From Dorea longicatena (lineage in GTDB: Bacteria; Bacillota; Clostridia; Lachnospirales; Lachnospiraceae): a DNA stretch of 64,000 bases. The position numbers and the translations under genes are program-made. Location of the stretch: positions 1,623,001 to 1,687,000 of the forward strand of contig NZ_CP102280.1 of NCBI RefSeq assembly GCF_025150085.1, given 5' to 3'. Below the pieces are notes generated by a model that saw only the letters and a program-made list of their open reading frames with translations, did not search any database and was not told where the DNA came from. Every line of letters begins with the position of its first letter. Position 1 is the first letter of the stretch. Positions 55,734 through 64,000 of the stretch are shown here, piece after piece.

Positions 55734-57093
55734 TCTCCTGTCGGCTTCTCTTTGCTCGTAACCGTTCTTTCTTCCTTCTCTCAATATCCTCTTCCTCGTC
55801 TTCTCTTAAAATATACAGTCCTTGGATAATTGCAAACATGATCAGTGTACTGATCAACGAACTTCCACCATAACTTACAAGCGGAAGTGTTACACCTGTT
55901 GACGGAATGAACTTCGTTGCCCCTCCGATTGTCAAGAACACCTGGAATATGTAACAGGTACCAAGTCCCAGTGCTACCATCTTATAAAACAGATTATGCA
56001 GCTGCATTGCAATATTTAAAAACATTACATAGCAGCTTACACAGATCAGAATCAGGCACATTGCATAGATCAGTCCCATCTCTTCCGAAATCGCAGAAAA
56101 GATAAAGTCTTCTGCAGATACCGGAATCGTATCCGGCTGTCCCTGATAGAGTCCCGCACCAAACCATCCACCGGTTCCGATGGCAAATAATGACTGTGCC
56201 ACCTGATAGCCGCCATTATCATAAGTTCCGAATGGATCTCTCCACACATTGACACGCGTCTTAACGTGCGTAAACAAATGATATGCCGCAACTGCTCCTA
56301 AGCTTCCTGCGCCAAGTCCGGCAAGAATATACAGTGGTTGATGGGTTGCCACATACAACATAACCAGATATACCACAAATATGATCAGTGCCGCACCAAG
56401 GTCTTTCGATACCACCAGGATCAGCACGTGAAAAGCAGCTACGACCGTCGTCACTACGAGATCTTTAAATTCCGTCGAACGCTTAAAACTGGATGCTACA
56501 AAGAACACAAATACGATCTTCACCAGCTCCGACGGCTGAATATTGATTCCCGCAACCGTAAAACCAAGCATCGCACCATAGGATACTCTTCCGACAACCA
56601 CAACCACCGCCAGCGATACAATTCCGACAATTCCATAAAGGATTCTCCATTCTGATAAGAAGCGGACCTTCCGGATGATGATCGGAATTACAAGACAAAG
56701 CACAATTCCCGCTGCTGCGATCAGATACTGCTTCGCCGCTTTATCATAATTTAATCTGGTGATCATGATAAATCCAATACTCAAAAGCATGCACATATTA
56801 TTTACAACCAGACGCGATACTTTTGGATAAATAAAACTATATAACAGGATGGTTCCTCCAAGAAGCGTTACCTGCATCAGATATAACGCCAGAATCTTTG
56901 TGTCCTTTTTTTCCAGATACATCACGAGAAATGCTGTCAGATGCATCACGAACATCAACACATTCTGCTTTCTGAGACACCGTTTCTTTTTATCCGGATC
57001 ATAATACCCGAAAATGCTGAAGCACAGATATGTATACACTGTGATCATCAGAATCATCAGATATTTTGATAACTGTACAATTATATTTACCAA
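55621..57093 (-). CDS. SEDS-family glycosyltransferase (FtsW/RodA/SpoVE)
   Basis: The 490-residue polytopic protein has the SEDS motifs GINIQPSELVKIVFVFF, VSKDLGAALIIFVVY, AEDFIFSAISEEMG and GVTLPLVSYGGSSL. It polymerises peptidoglycan from lipid II with its cognate class B PBP. An extra N-terminal segment of about 120 residues with helices precedes the SEDS core. The last 60 residues form an Arg/Lys-rich cytoplasmic tail whose DNA also encodes the start of the PBP. Which of FtsW, RodA or SpoVE it replaces cannot be told. Confidence 0.93.
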   Translation of the reverse strand: MVNIIVQLSKYLMILMITVYTYLCFSIFGYYDPDKKKRCLRKQNVLMFVMHLTAFLVMYLEKKDTKILALYLMQVTLLGGTILLYSFIYPKVSRLVVNNMCMLLSIGFIMITRLNYDKAAKQYLIAAAGIVLCLVIPIIIRKVRFLSEWRILYGIVGIVSLAVVVVVGRVSYGAMLGFTVAGINIQPSELVKIVFVFFVASSFKRSTEFKDLVVTTVVAAFHVLILVVSKDLGAALIIFVVYLVMLYVATHQPLYILAGLGAGSLGAVAAYHLFTHVKTRVNVWRDPFGTYDNGGYQVAQSLFAIGTGGWFGAGLYQGQPDTIPVSAEDFIFSAISEEMGLIYAMCLILICVSCYVMFLNIAMQLHNLFYKMVALGLGTCYIFQVFLTIGGATKFIPSTGVTLPLVSYGGSSLISTLIMFAIIQGLYILREDEEEDIERRKKERLRAKRSRQENAARYRETEYDPQRAKRSQKARKEAAQGKARKKQRIR

Positions 57094-57101
57094 CTCTTCA
57101 C

Positions 57102-59249
57102 CTACTTTACTCCTCTTTTAAAATGTCCTCTTGTATAGTCCTGCATCGGAGGTTCCGTCTTACACCCTTTTTCGAATGCGAGCGTATATGCATGACAGAT
57201 CTCTTTCACCTGTCCGCTGCTTTCTGTCGTAAAGTCCAGACGTAATTCTGCGGGTGCCAATGCATGTACCTCTTCTGCCTTATCGGCTAGGAACAGCGGA
57301 GCCGAATTATACATCACATTATAGCAGTCTCTGCAATATCGTCTGACTGCAAACTTCTTCTGATAACGATCCGAAATCGAAAGTACACCGCCTTTTCCAT
57401 CACAGGAAGCACTGGTCTTCTGGATACATCCTGCACTGATCATCACCGGCTGATAACCATATGCGATAAACACCTGCTCCTCTATTCCAATTCTTGCCAG
57501 TTCACGGTCATTCAATTCCACTGATGCCGTTCCCCGGGCAATTCCCAATCGTCTCAATTCCTCTTTTGTCTTCCGATTAAATATATAAAGGTTATAATCA
57601 CTGCGGATTTCTTTCTGATATTCATGCCGTTTCAGCCACGCATAGCTTTCCCAGTTCCGGATCAGAATACCATCATATTTTTTCTCGATCTCTGTATACA
57701 TTTTTTCATATCTTTTGATTGTATTCTCTCTGAAAATATATGGCATGGCAAGGAAATACTGTACACCGTCTTCCCGTTCAAATTCTACATCCTCCTCCAG
57801 ATAGATGTACCGGATTTTGCTGTTTACCGCTGTATCAAGCTGAGCTTTGTTCTGTACACTTGCAGATATACAGCATTCTTTTTTGCCTGCTGTTTCTGTT
57901 ACACCATCCGCATCGCTATCGAATCCCGCTGTTGCTTTTTTCATTCCACAACCGGCATCTTCCCGTCTATACTGCATCTGTATCTGCTCCGTCAGTTCTT
58001 CAATACCTTCTCTTCGCAGTTCATTCAATGCCTGCATCGGGAGGAATACATTTCCTTCAATCAGAATCTCCAGATTATCAAATGTAAACTCTGTATTACC
58101 GGTTTTGCGCATCTGCTTTTCGATTCTTGCCGGATCTAACGGTTGCTTCTGTGCCGCCTGCACTTCCTGTCCGATACATTCTACAGTAACATCACCGCAT
58201 GATACTGTTAGTTTAGCACGGTTTCCGACAGAAAGTGTTAAAATACCATTAATTTTTTCTTGTACTTTTATATCCTGCCATGGCTTTTCCTCTGCACTTC
58301 CATCTCTTCCATTCTTTGGACGCTTCAAAGATACCATGTCCTTGCCGTTATGCTGATAATAGTAGCCTTCACAATAACCACGTCTCTGATAAGTTGCAAG
58401 TAACTCTCTTTTGTCTGCCTCTGATACATGATACGAGGATTTTCCTTTGCCTTCTTTCTGAAGTTTCAGATACTGATCTGCATATTTACGATACATTTTT
58501 ACAACCGTATATACATATTCCGGCTGCTTCATTCTTCCTTCTATTTTAAACGAATCAATCCCGGCATCGATCAGTTCCGGTAAAATGTCAATTGTGCACA
58601 AGTCTTTCAGACTCATAAGATCCGCCGGTTTCTTTCCTTCTGTCTGATAAGGCAGACGACATGGCTGAGCACACTGTCCCCTGTTGCCACTTCGTCCACC
58701 AATCATGCTGCTTAGCAGACACTGTCCGGAATAACAATAGCAAAGGGCTCCGTGTACAAAACATTCCATCTCCAGTCCTGTCTGTTTCTTCATATCACGG
58801 ATTTCCTTTAAAGAAAGTTCTCTTGCCGGTACAACTCTCGTAATTCCGTATCTTTTTAAGAAGTCTGCTCCAAGTGTATTGGTGATCGTCATCTGTGTAC
58901 TGGCATGCACCGGCATTTCAGGGAAATATTCTCCTATAAACTTAACCGCACCGATATCCTGTACAATCACTCCATCCAGTCCTGCCTTGTAATAAGGAAG
59001 CAGGTACGCATACAGTTCATTCAGTTCCCTGTCTTTCAGGAGTGTATTCACCGTCATATAAATCTTTCTTCCATGAATATGCACATATTCAATTGCCTGC
59101 ACCAGATCTTCTTCCGAAAGATTCTGTGCATATGCTCTCGCCCCAAATTTTGTACCGCCAAGGTATATTGCATCCGCACCTGCGGCCACCGCTGCCCGCA
59201 GACACTCCATCGACCCTGCCGGAGCTAATATCTCTACATCTCTGTTCAT
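57102..59249 (-). CDS. U32-family peptidase (rRNA/tRNA hydroxylation-type)
   Basis: The 715-residue protein starts EILAPAGSMECLRAAVAAGA and has ADAIYLGGTKFGARAYA, VQDIGAVKFIGEYFP and the cysteine region HGALCYCYSGQCLLSS with NRGQCAQPCRLPY, all typical of the U32 family with a DUF3656 C-terminal part. E. coli relatives RlhA and TrhP are needed for 23S rRNA or tRNA hydroxylation, not peptide cleavage, and a similar role is likely. It lies between the zapA terminator and ftsW (eight-base gap). Confidence 0.92.
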   Translation of the reverse strand: MNRDVEILAPAGSMECLRAAVAAGADAIYLGGTKFGARAYAQNLSEEDLVQAIEYVHIHGRKIYMTVNTLLKDRELNELYAYLLPYYKAGLDGVIVQDIGAVKFIGEYFPEMPVHASTQMTITNTLGADFLKRYGITRVVPARELSLKEIRDMKKQTGLEMECFVHGALCYCYSGQCLLSSMIGGRSGNRGQCAQPCRLPYQTEGKKPADLMSLKDLCTIDILPELIDAGIDSFKIEGRMKQPEYVYTVVKMYRKYADQYLKLQKEGKGKSSYHVSEADKRELLATYQRRGYCEGYYYQHNGKDMVSLKRPKNGRDGSAEEKPWQDIKVQEKINGILTLSVGNRAKLTVSCGDVTVECIGQEVQAAQKQPLDPARIEKQMRKTGNTEFTFDNLEILIEGNVFLPMQALNELRREGIEELTEQIQMQYRREDAGCGMKKATAGFDSDADGVTETAGKKECCISASVQNKAQLDTAVNSKIRYIYLEEDVEFEREDGVQYFLAMPYIFRENTIKRYEKMYTEIEKKYDGILIRNWESYAWLKRHEYQKEIRSDYNLYIFNRKTKEELRRLGIARGTASVELNDRELARIGIEEQVFIAYGYQPVMISAGCIQKTSASCDGKGGVLSISDRYQKKFAVRRYCRDCYNVMYNSAPLFLADKAEEVHALAPAELRLDFTTESSGQVKEICHAYTLAFEKGCKTEPPMQDYTRGHFKRGVK

Positions 59250-59303
59250 AGTATCCTATCCTGTCTTTTTCAACTCTTTCTTTTTATTCCAAACTTGTAA
59301 AAA

Positions 59304-59323
59304 AGGCTGTCATACGACAGCCT
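59304..59323 (-). terminator. Rho-independent terminator of zapA
   Basis: A perfect eight-base-pair stem (59316-59323 with 59304-59311) with an ATAC-type tetraloop is followed on the minus strand by TTTTTT. Confidence 0.88.
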
Positions 59324-59328
59324 AATTC

Positions 59329-59736
59329 TTACTTATTATTCTTAATCTCTGTTTCCAGCTGTACGATCTTCATCTGAAGTTCCTTATTCTCTTCCTTCAG
59401 CTTGTCCATCGCTTTCTCTGCATTCTCCAGCTTGATCTGAACGGATATCAGTTCATGCTTTAAGTCATACATCTCTTTATCTTTTGCCTCGATATCACTT
59501 TCCAGTGTACCGCCCTGCTTCTTCGCCTTAAAGTAATCATCCGCAATGTTCAGTGCCAACAGAATACTTCTGGTCTCTGCGCTCTGCTTGCGATATCCCT
59601 CACTATTGCTGCATTCGTCCAGCTTATGGTTCAGATATGTAGAAACTTTCTGTAAATAGTCTTCACTTTCAAATCCACTTAAAGTAAAAACCTTTCCTCC
59701 TATTAATACTTCTGTATAGTTTTTTGATGATGCCAT
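59329..59736 (-). CDS. zapA: Cell division protein ZapA
   Basis: ZapA binds FtsZ and stabilises the Z-ring. The 135-residue protein has the ZapA start VLIGGKVFTLSGFESEDYLQ, ALNIADDYFKAKKQ, and a C-terminal coiled coil (about 85-133). Its own promoter and terminator make it mostly monocistronic, downstream of ruvB. Confidence 0.95.
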   Translation of the reverse strand: MASSKNYTEVLIGGKVFTLSGFESEDYLQKVSTYLNHKLDECSNSEGYRKQSAETRSILLALNIADDYFKAKKQGGTLESDIEAKDKEMYDLKHELISVQIKLENAEKAMDKLKEENKELQMKIVQLETEIKNNK

Positions 59737-59773
59737 AAGAAGCCTCCTCGAACTTTCATAATTTCTGATAACT

Positions 59774-59802
59774 ATTATAAACTAATCTGTAAGAAAAACC
59801 AA
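59774..59802 (-). promoter_or_regulatory. Sigma-70-type promoter for zapA
   Basis: On the minus strand -35 TTGGTT (59797-59802), a 17-base spacer and -10 TATAAT (59774-59779). Confidence 0.65.
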
Positions 59803-59807
59803 CTATT

Positions 59808-60809
59808 TTATTCATTTTCCTTACAAATTCCCAGATGGGCATATGCCGCATCCGTCACGACTCTTCCTCTTGGAGTTCTCTGAATAAACCCATTCTTCAA
59901 CAGATATGGCTCATATACATCCTCAATCGTACCCGGATCTTCTCCGATCGATGCCGCAAGCGTCTCCAATCCGACCGGGCCACCGCCGAATTTCCCGATC
60001 ATAGCCAGAAGGATCCCTCTGTCCGTCTGATCCAGACCTTCCTTATCCACATCCAGAAGATCCAGTGCATAATCCGCCACTTCTTCTGTGATGTAGCCGT
60101 TATATTTCACCTGGGCAAAATCCCGGACACGCTTTAACAGACGATTGGCAAGTCTCGGAGTCCCCCGTGAACGTCTCGCCATCGCATATGCACCATTTTC
60201 ATCAATCCCGACTTCCAGAACCTTTGCCGAACGTAAAATGATCATCTTCAGTTCTTCGACCGTATAATATTCCATCCTGGTCACCACACCGAAGCGGTCC
60301 CGCAAAGGCGCTGTCAGCATACCTGCCCTTGTCGTTGCCCCTACCAGGGTGAATTTTGGGAGATCCAGACGGATCGATCTTGCCGAAGCGCCCTTTCCGA
60401 TCATAATATCGATCGCATAGTCTTCCATTGCCGGATACAGCACTTCCTCCACCTGGCGGTTCAGGCGGTGGATCTCATCTACAAAAAGGATATCCCCTTC
60501 CTGCAGGTTATTCAGGATTGCCGCCATCTCTCCCGGCTTTTCGATTGCCGGTCCTGATGTGATCTTCATATTTACATTCATCTCATTGGCAATGATTCCC
60601 GCAAGTGTCGTCTTTCCAAGTCCCGGAGGTCCATAGAACAAAAGATGATCCAGTGCCTCGCCCCTCGCCTTTGCCGCTTCAATATAAATCTTCAGCATTT
60701 CTTTTGCTTTTGCCTGACCAATGTAATCTTCCAGAAGCTGAGGTCTTAAATGATTCTCGATCCTGACATCTTCTTCCAGATTCTCAGTCGTCATAATTCT
60801 TCTGCTCAT
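59808..60809 (-). CDS. ruvB: Holliday junction branch migration ATPase RuvB
   Basis: RuvB is the AAA+ motor of the RuvAB branch migration complex. The 333-residue protein has [15 protein letters not shown], Walker [12 protein letters not shown], Walker [11 protein letters not shown], sensor [10 protein letters not shown] and the C-terminal winged helix ending [16 protein letters not shown]. It lies 16 bases after ruvA. Confidence 0.99.
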   Translation of the reverse strand: MSRRIMTTENLEEDVRIENHLRPQLLEDYIGQAKAKEMLKIYIEAAKARGEALDHLLFYGPPGLGKTTLAGIIANEMNVNMKITSGPAIEKPGEMAAILNNLQEGDILFVDEIHRLNRQVEEVLYPAMEDYAIDIMIGKGASARSIRLDLPKFTLVGATTRAGMLTAPLRDRFGVVTRMEYYTVEELKMIILRSAKVLEVGIDENGAYAMARRSRGTPRLANRLLKRVRDFAQVKYNGYITEEVADYALDLLDVDKEGLDQTDRGILLAMIGKFGGGPVGLETLAASIGEDPGTIEDVYEPYLLKNGFIQRTPRGRVVTDAAYAHLGICKENE

Positions 60810-60825
60810 CTGTCTGCCTTACCTT

Positions 60826-61440
60826 CTACAACATATATTTCAGAGACTGACGGAGAACATCTTCCACACTCATTTCTTCCGTAATCTCTACCTGTCTGAC
60901 TGCTTTTAATGCCTCGGTATTGCCATACCCGAGTGCAACCAGTGCCTGTACCGCTTCTCCTGTCATCTCATTTGCCATGCCTGCAGATGTATCTGCCGTG
61001 TTCTGCACTGCATTCGCGGCATTCTCAAGCGCATCCTCCAGCTTCAACTTGTCTTTTAATTCCAGAATCAGCTTCTCCGCCGTCTTTTTACCGATTCCCG
61101 GTGCCGCCTGTATTGCCTTTACATCATTCGACGCAACCGCAAATCTCAGATCATCGGGTCCGAGTGCCGAAAGAATCCCAAGACCGCCTTTCGGTCCGAT
61201 CCCGCTGACACCGATCAGAAGCCGGAACACACGGAGTTCATCCCTGGTAAGGAAGCCATACAACTGCATCAGATCTTCCTTAACATGCAGATGGGTGTGG
61301 ATCTTTACTTCTTTTCCAAGAGCCGGAAGCCTGCCCATTGCGGTCCCTGCCATGTAGATTCCATATCCGACACCGCCGACATCTACAATGACTTTGTCTT
61401 CTTCCATTCCTTCCAGAATTCCACGTATATATGTAATCAT
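60826..61440 (-). CDS. ruvA: Holliday junction branch migration protein RuvA
   Basis: RuvA binds the four-way junction as a tetramer and loads RuvB. The 204-residue protein has the OB start MITYIRGILEGMEEDKVIVD, helix-hairpin-helix motifs GVSGIGPKGGLGILS and AAPGIGKKTAEKLILEL, and the C-terminal domain III (EAVQALVALGYG). No LexA box was seen upstream; it follows the Gx-family gene by ten bases. Confidence 0.98.
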   Translation of the reverse strand: MITYIRGILEGMEEDKVIVDVGGVGYGIYMAGTAMGRLPALGKEVKIHTHLHVKEDLMQLYGFLTRDELRVFRLLIGVSGIGPKGGLGILSALGPDDLRFAVASNDVKAIQAAPGIGKKTAEKLILELKDKLKLEDALENAANAVQNTADTSAGMANEMTGEAVQALVALGYGNTEALKAVRQVEITEEMSVEDVLRQSLKYML

Positions 61441-61450
61441 AGTTCCTCCA

Positions 61451-61942
61451 TCAAAACTGTATATTCTTAATTCTCTTCAACATTTCCGCCGACACGATCC
61501 CGATCACCAGTCCGGTAATCAGTCCTGCGACCAGAAGCACCGGGAAATAATAACCGACACTGAATGTCTCCACCACAAGCATTGCAACGATCAGCTGTCC
61601 CACATTGTGGAACACTCCGCCCGCCACACTGATTCCCATCACACTGAATCCTTTGCTCTTCTTCAAGAGTGCCATTACCGTCAGACTTAACAATCCACCG
61701 GCCAGGCTGTAAATGATACTGAAATAATTTCCAAATATGAATCCTGACAGTAGTACTCTGACCACAGACAACAGATATACCTCCGTCAGCTTCATCTTAT
61801 ATAACGCGATCACGATCACCAGATTCGCAAGCCCGAGCTTCACTCCCGGGATTCCGAAATTGATAGGGATCAGCGTCTCCACATAGCTGAATATCAGCGC
61901 CAGTGCCGTAAACACTCCAAAATATGCCACTCTATTCTTCAC
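61451..61942 (-). CDS. Gx transporter / heptaprenyl diphosphate synthase component I-family protein (EetB-like)
   Basis: The roughly 163-residue protein has about five hydrophobic helices and the family pattern LIPINFGIPGVKLGLANLVIV and SGFIFGNYFSIIYSLAGGLL. Members are often annotated as a prenyl-synthase component but look like small membrane transport (S-component-like) proteins. The GTG start at 61942 is six bases after AGGAGG, a site that overlaps the stop of the NusG-domain gene. The neighbour pairing with NusG domain II and apbE recalls the eetB-eetA-fmnA genes of Listeria extracellular electron transfer (recalled, not searched). Confidence 0.83.
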   Translation of the reverse strand: MKNRVAYFGVFTALALIFSYVETLIPINFGIPGVKLGLANLVIVIALYKMKLTEVYLLSVVRVLLSGFIFGNYFSIIYSLAGGLLSLTVMALLKKSKGFSVMGISVAGGVFHNVGQLIVAMLVVETFSVGYYFPVLLVAGLITGLVIGIVSAEMLKRIKNIQF

Positions 61943-61952
61943 AATGTCCCTC

Positions 61953-62318
61953 CTAATTTGCCACTGCATCGAATTCACTTTCTTCACTTCCGTCTACCTC
62001 AACCACTACTTTATTCGGCAGACAGATAATGCTCTCATGATTCTTTGAAGCTGCTTTCTGATGTACACACAACTGATCCGGACAGTCTGCATCTGTCATC
62101 TTCGCTTTTCCGTTCTTTATCGTAAGTATATTCGTACCGCCATTGATCCTAATCTTCTGATCCTTTGCGAGCGGATAGGTTCCTGTCACCTTACCATCCA
62201 CCTTCACAGTCACGGTATCAGCTCCATCCCCGCCGGCAAATTCATGTACACCGAAAGCTGCACCGGCAATCAAAAGAACTGTCAATATAAGAACCGCATC
62301 TTTTTTCTTCCAATTCAT
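61953..62318 (-). CDS. NusG domain II-containing exported protein (EetA-like)
   Basis: The 121-residue protein has one N-terminal transmembrane or signal helix (about 8-27) and an extracytoplasmic NusG-II fold with TNILTIKNGKAKMTDADCP, DQLCVHQ and SIICLPNKVVVEV. Cysteines C79, C84 and C99 are in the positions conserved in this family and may bind a redox group or form a disulfide. It is first in the operon with the Gx-family gene and ruvAB, and divergent from apbE. Confidence 0.88.
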   Translation of the reverse strand: MNWKKKDAVLILTVLLIAGAAFGVHEFAGGDGADTVTVKVDGKVTGTYPLAKDQKIRINGGTNILTIKNGKAKMTDADCPDQLCVHQKAASKNHESIICLPNKVVVEVDGSEESEFDAVAN

Positions 62319-62480
62319 ACGTTCTCTCCTTGTCTACTAACGGTACTATTCTATCACAAGAAATTGTCCCATTCAACAAAAAAGAAAATATGTTTGGTTT
62401 GCATCTGTTTTTTTTCATGTTATACTACAAGTTATGTAAATACATGATAGAAAATCATCAACTACGAGGTTATTAGTATT

Positions 62481-63482
62481 ATGAAATGTAAAAAAAATAA
62501 TATCATAAAAAAACTCAGTGCGGTTCTCACTGCCTCTGCTCTTCTCTTGACCGGATGCTCCGGCGCAAAAAGCAGTACACAGACCGATCAGGATCTTACT
62601 TATACCGACATGCTCTTTGACACTGTCATCAAGATCCAGATCCTTGATCCTGCAGATGAAAGTATTCTGGATGGTCTGAAGAAACTTTGCAAAAAATATG
62701 ACACAATGTTCTCCACCACCAATACAGACAGTGAACTTTATAAATTAAACCACGCAAACGGTCAGCCCTTCACTGTCTCTTCCGAAACGGCCAATCTTAT
62801 TCAGGAGGGTATCCATTACAGCGAACTTTCCGGCGGTGCCTTTGATCTCACCATTGAACCGGTATCGGCTCTCTGGGATTTCATGGCAGATAAACCAACG
62901 GTTCCATCTTCCGATGCCATTGCCCAGGCCGTAAGCCACGTTGATTACACAAAGATCGACATTCAGGATAACACCGTTACATTGGAAGATCCCGAAGCCG
63001 GCATCGATCTGGGAGCCATCGCCAAAGGATACATTGCCGACCAGGTGAAAACATATCTCAAAAAGCAAGGGATAAAACATGCGATCATCAATCTTGGAGG
63101 AAACGTTGATGTCATCGGCACCAAACCCGACGGAAGCAAATACAACATCGGAATCCAGAAACCTTTCGATGAATCCGGTGAAGCTATCACCTCTGTACAG
63201 TTAAAAGACCAGACAGTTGTAACTTCCGGAATCTATGAACGGTATTTTAAGAAAAACGGAAAACTATATCATCACATCCTGGATCCACGAACCGGATATC
63301 CGTGCGAGAACAATCTTTACAGCGTATCGATCATCACAGACTCTTCTACAAAAGCAGATGCACTCAGCACAACCTGCTTTCTACTGGGATACGAGAAAGG
63401 AATGGAACTGATCCAGAGTATGGATGGAGTGGAGGCGATATTTATTACGGATGATGAGAAGGTGCATAAAATTGGGATTTAA
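62481..63482 (+). CDS. apbE: FAD:protein FMN transferase (ApbE lipoprotein)
   Basis: ApbE covalently attaches FMN to threonine of extracytoplasmic flavoproteins such as RnfG/RnfD or FMN-bind domains. The 333-residue protein has a lipoprotein signal with lipobox LLTGC (C26), LYKLNHANGQPFTVS, the GIDLGAIAKGYIAD and NLGGNVDVIG segments, HHILDPRTGYP and the Mg-binding ADALSTTCFLLG. It is divergent from the NusG-domain gene. No target flavoprotein is in the window. Confidence 0.95.
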   Translation: MKCKKNNIIKKLSAVLTASALLLTGCSGAKSSTQTDQDLTYTDMLFDTVIKIQILDPADESILDGLKKLCKKYDTMFSTTNTDSELYKLNHANGQPFTVSSETANLIQEGIHYSELSGGAFDLTIEPVSALWDFMADKPTVPSSDAIAQAVSHVDYTKIDIQDNTVTLEDPEAGIDLGAIAKGYIADQVKTYLKKQGIKHAIINLGGNVDVIGTKPDGSKYNIGIQKPFDESGEAITSVQLKDQTVVTSGIYERYFKKNGKLYHHILDPRTGYPCENNLYSVSIITDSSTKADALSTTCFLLGYEKGMELIQSMDGVEAIFITDDEKVHKIGI

Positions 63483-63500
63483 TTCAGGAAGGCATGATTA

Positions 63501-63714
63501 CCCGGACCTGCATAAAAAGTAGGAAGCTGTTCCTGTTCAGGTTCCGTCGTTGGGAAATACTAAAGCGTCAAAATTATGCTAAAAACGGGCTTCCGAAATT
63601 TGCAACTCGCCATTCGGCTCAAACAGGCAAATTTCGAAAACCCAACGCATAATTTTGACGCTTAACTATTTCCAACACCTTCTTCACATTCACTGGAACG
63701 GCTTCCTACTTTTT
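63501..63714. repeat. Long palindromic intergenic element, copy 2
   Basis: Three nested stems: 63514-63533 with 63695-63714 (19 of 20 bases plus one G-U); 63549-63579 with 63647-63676 (about 27 pairs); and 63587-63603 with 63627-63643 (15 of 17). The apex GCC-ATTC-GGC (63609-63618) lies between AACTC and CTCAAACAG. Compared with copy 1, stem bases differ in a compensated way. No coding frame is plausible across it. It starts about 20 bases past the apbE stop. Confidence 0.82.
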
Positions 63715-64000
63715 ATTCCGTGGGTATCAAACGCCTTACGAATTAAATGGCAATTGCCTAACAGTTGTGGTAGCGGAAGGCTACGGTGGTCAGCTGCCAA
63801 TAAGTGGATTTTCATGACTTTTTGGCAAGCTTGTGTACTGTAGTGGCCTCCACCGAGTTACACTTCCGGGCATTTCATTTATTAACATCCGCTGCCAGTC
63901 ACGACTTGAAGAAAACAGTATAAAGTGGTTCTGGTGAATGTGGAATGCTCTTAGGAAAAGTTAGAGAGTCAGAATCTCCGTTAAAGGAACGAAGCGAACG
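63715..64000 (+). other. Non-coding structured region at the window end (possible group II intron 5' part)
   Basis: No plausible gene lies here. Several short helices are visible (GTAGC-GCTAC near 63768-63785; GTGG-CCAC near 63843-63854). The last bases GGAACGAAGCGAACG resemble the GGAACGAAACGA segment of domain I in Ll.LtrB-type group II introns. GTGGG at 63720, directly after the palindrome, could be the 5' end (introns usually start GTGYG). A reverse-transcriptase gene just beyond the edge would settle it. Confidence 0.4.

Noticed and set aside
61441..62480. LexA box for ruvAB
   Set aside because: No CGAAC-N4-GTTCG or close variant was found before ruvA or before the first gene of its operon.
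63655..63843. 62-codon plus-strand frame after apbE
   Set aside because: It begins inside the palindromic repeat arm, has no ribosome binding site, and its product has no recognisable features.

Overview
The window is ordinary chromosomal DNA of a low-GC, endospore-forming clostridial Firmicute, most likely a member of the Lachnospiraceae. This is inferred from the sporulation genes (spoIIP, gpr, an alpha/beta SASP, a gerW/ytfJ homologue, spoVB-like and spoIIM-like genes), from the clostridial iscR-nifS-nifU-mnmA cluster, and from gene orders such as rimP-nusA-rnpM-ylxQ-infB. No rRNA, tRNA, CRISPR array, prophage or insertion sequence was recognised. Most genes lie on the minus strand and are described in that direction. 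Layout from left to right: 1-4640 is the rimP-nusA-rnpM-ylxQ-infB translation/transcription operon, with a clear promoter and a structured leader; infB runs off the left edge. 4656-9686 holds a type IIA topoisomerase B/A pair followed by nudC. 9816-12120 holds the sporulation genes gpr and spoIIP. 12305-12568 is rpsT on the plus strand. 12892-14561 holds ilvN and ilvC. 14693-20865 holds a HAD phosphatase, a TraX-like membrane protein and a BceRSAB-like two-component/ABC module. 20994-25696 is the glycolytic set gap-pgk-tpiA-gpmI. 25847-30080 holds a histidinol-phosphatase-like gene and the iscR-nifS-nifU-mnmA sulfur/Fe-S set. 30217-32790 holds a SpoVB-like flippase, a SpoIIM-like protein and an ADP-ribose pyrophosphatase. 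32990-36300 holds recA (with a LexA box), recX and rny. 36512-39247 encodes two tandem, uncharacterised, paralogous membrane proteins. 39373-46465 holds two D,D-carboxypeptidases, scpAB, a membrane phosphoesterase and aminopeptidase P. 46606-47230 holds an orphan HicB-like gene and the SASP gene. 47412-52040 holds recG, the yloU-yloV pair and rpmB. 52161-57093 holds a newly noted 45-residue ORF, gerW, a DUF2953 gene, a conserved hypothetical, and an overlapping ftsW/PBP pair. 57102-61440 holds a U32 peptidase-family gene, zapA and ruvAB. 61451-63482 holds a Gx-transporter-family gene, a NusG-domain-II gene and, divergently, apbE. The protein-coding content is mostly housekeeping and spore biology. 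The less ordinary signals are non-coding. Two intergenic elements (45047-45219 and 63501-63714) are long imperfect palindromes with shared sequence and compensatory base changes between copies, including in a three-base-pair apical stem; a third, shorter relative of the apex lies at 12767-12807. The rimP operon begins with a probable three-way-junction leader. The leader of the ADP-ribose pyrophosphatase gene contains two overlapping seven- to eight-base-pair helices that can form a pseudoknot or alternate. The last 280 bases are non-coding and look like the 5' part of a structured RNA, possibly a group II intron cut by the window edge. All assignments come from reading the sequence and recalled family motifs; no database search or folding calculation was run.
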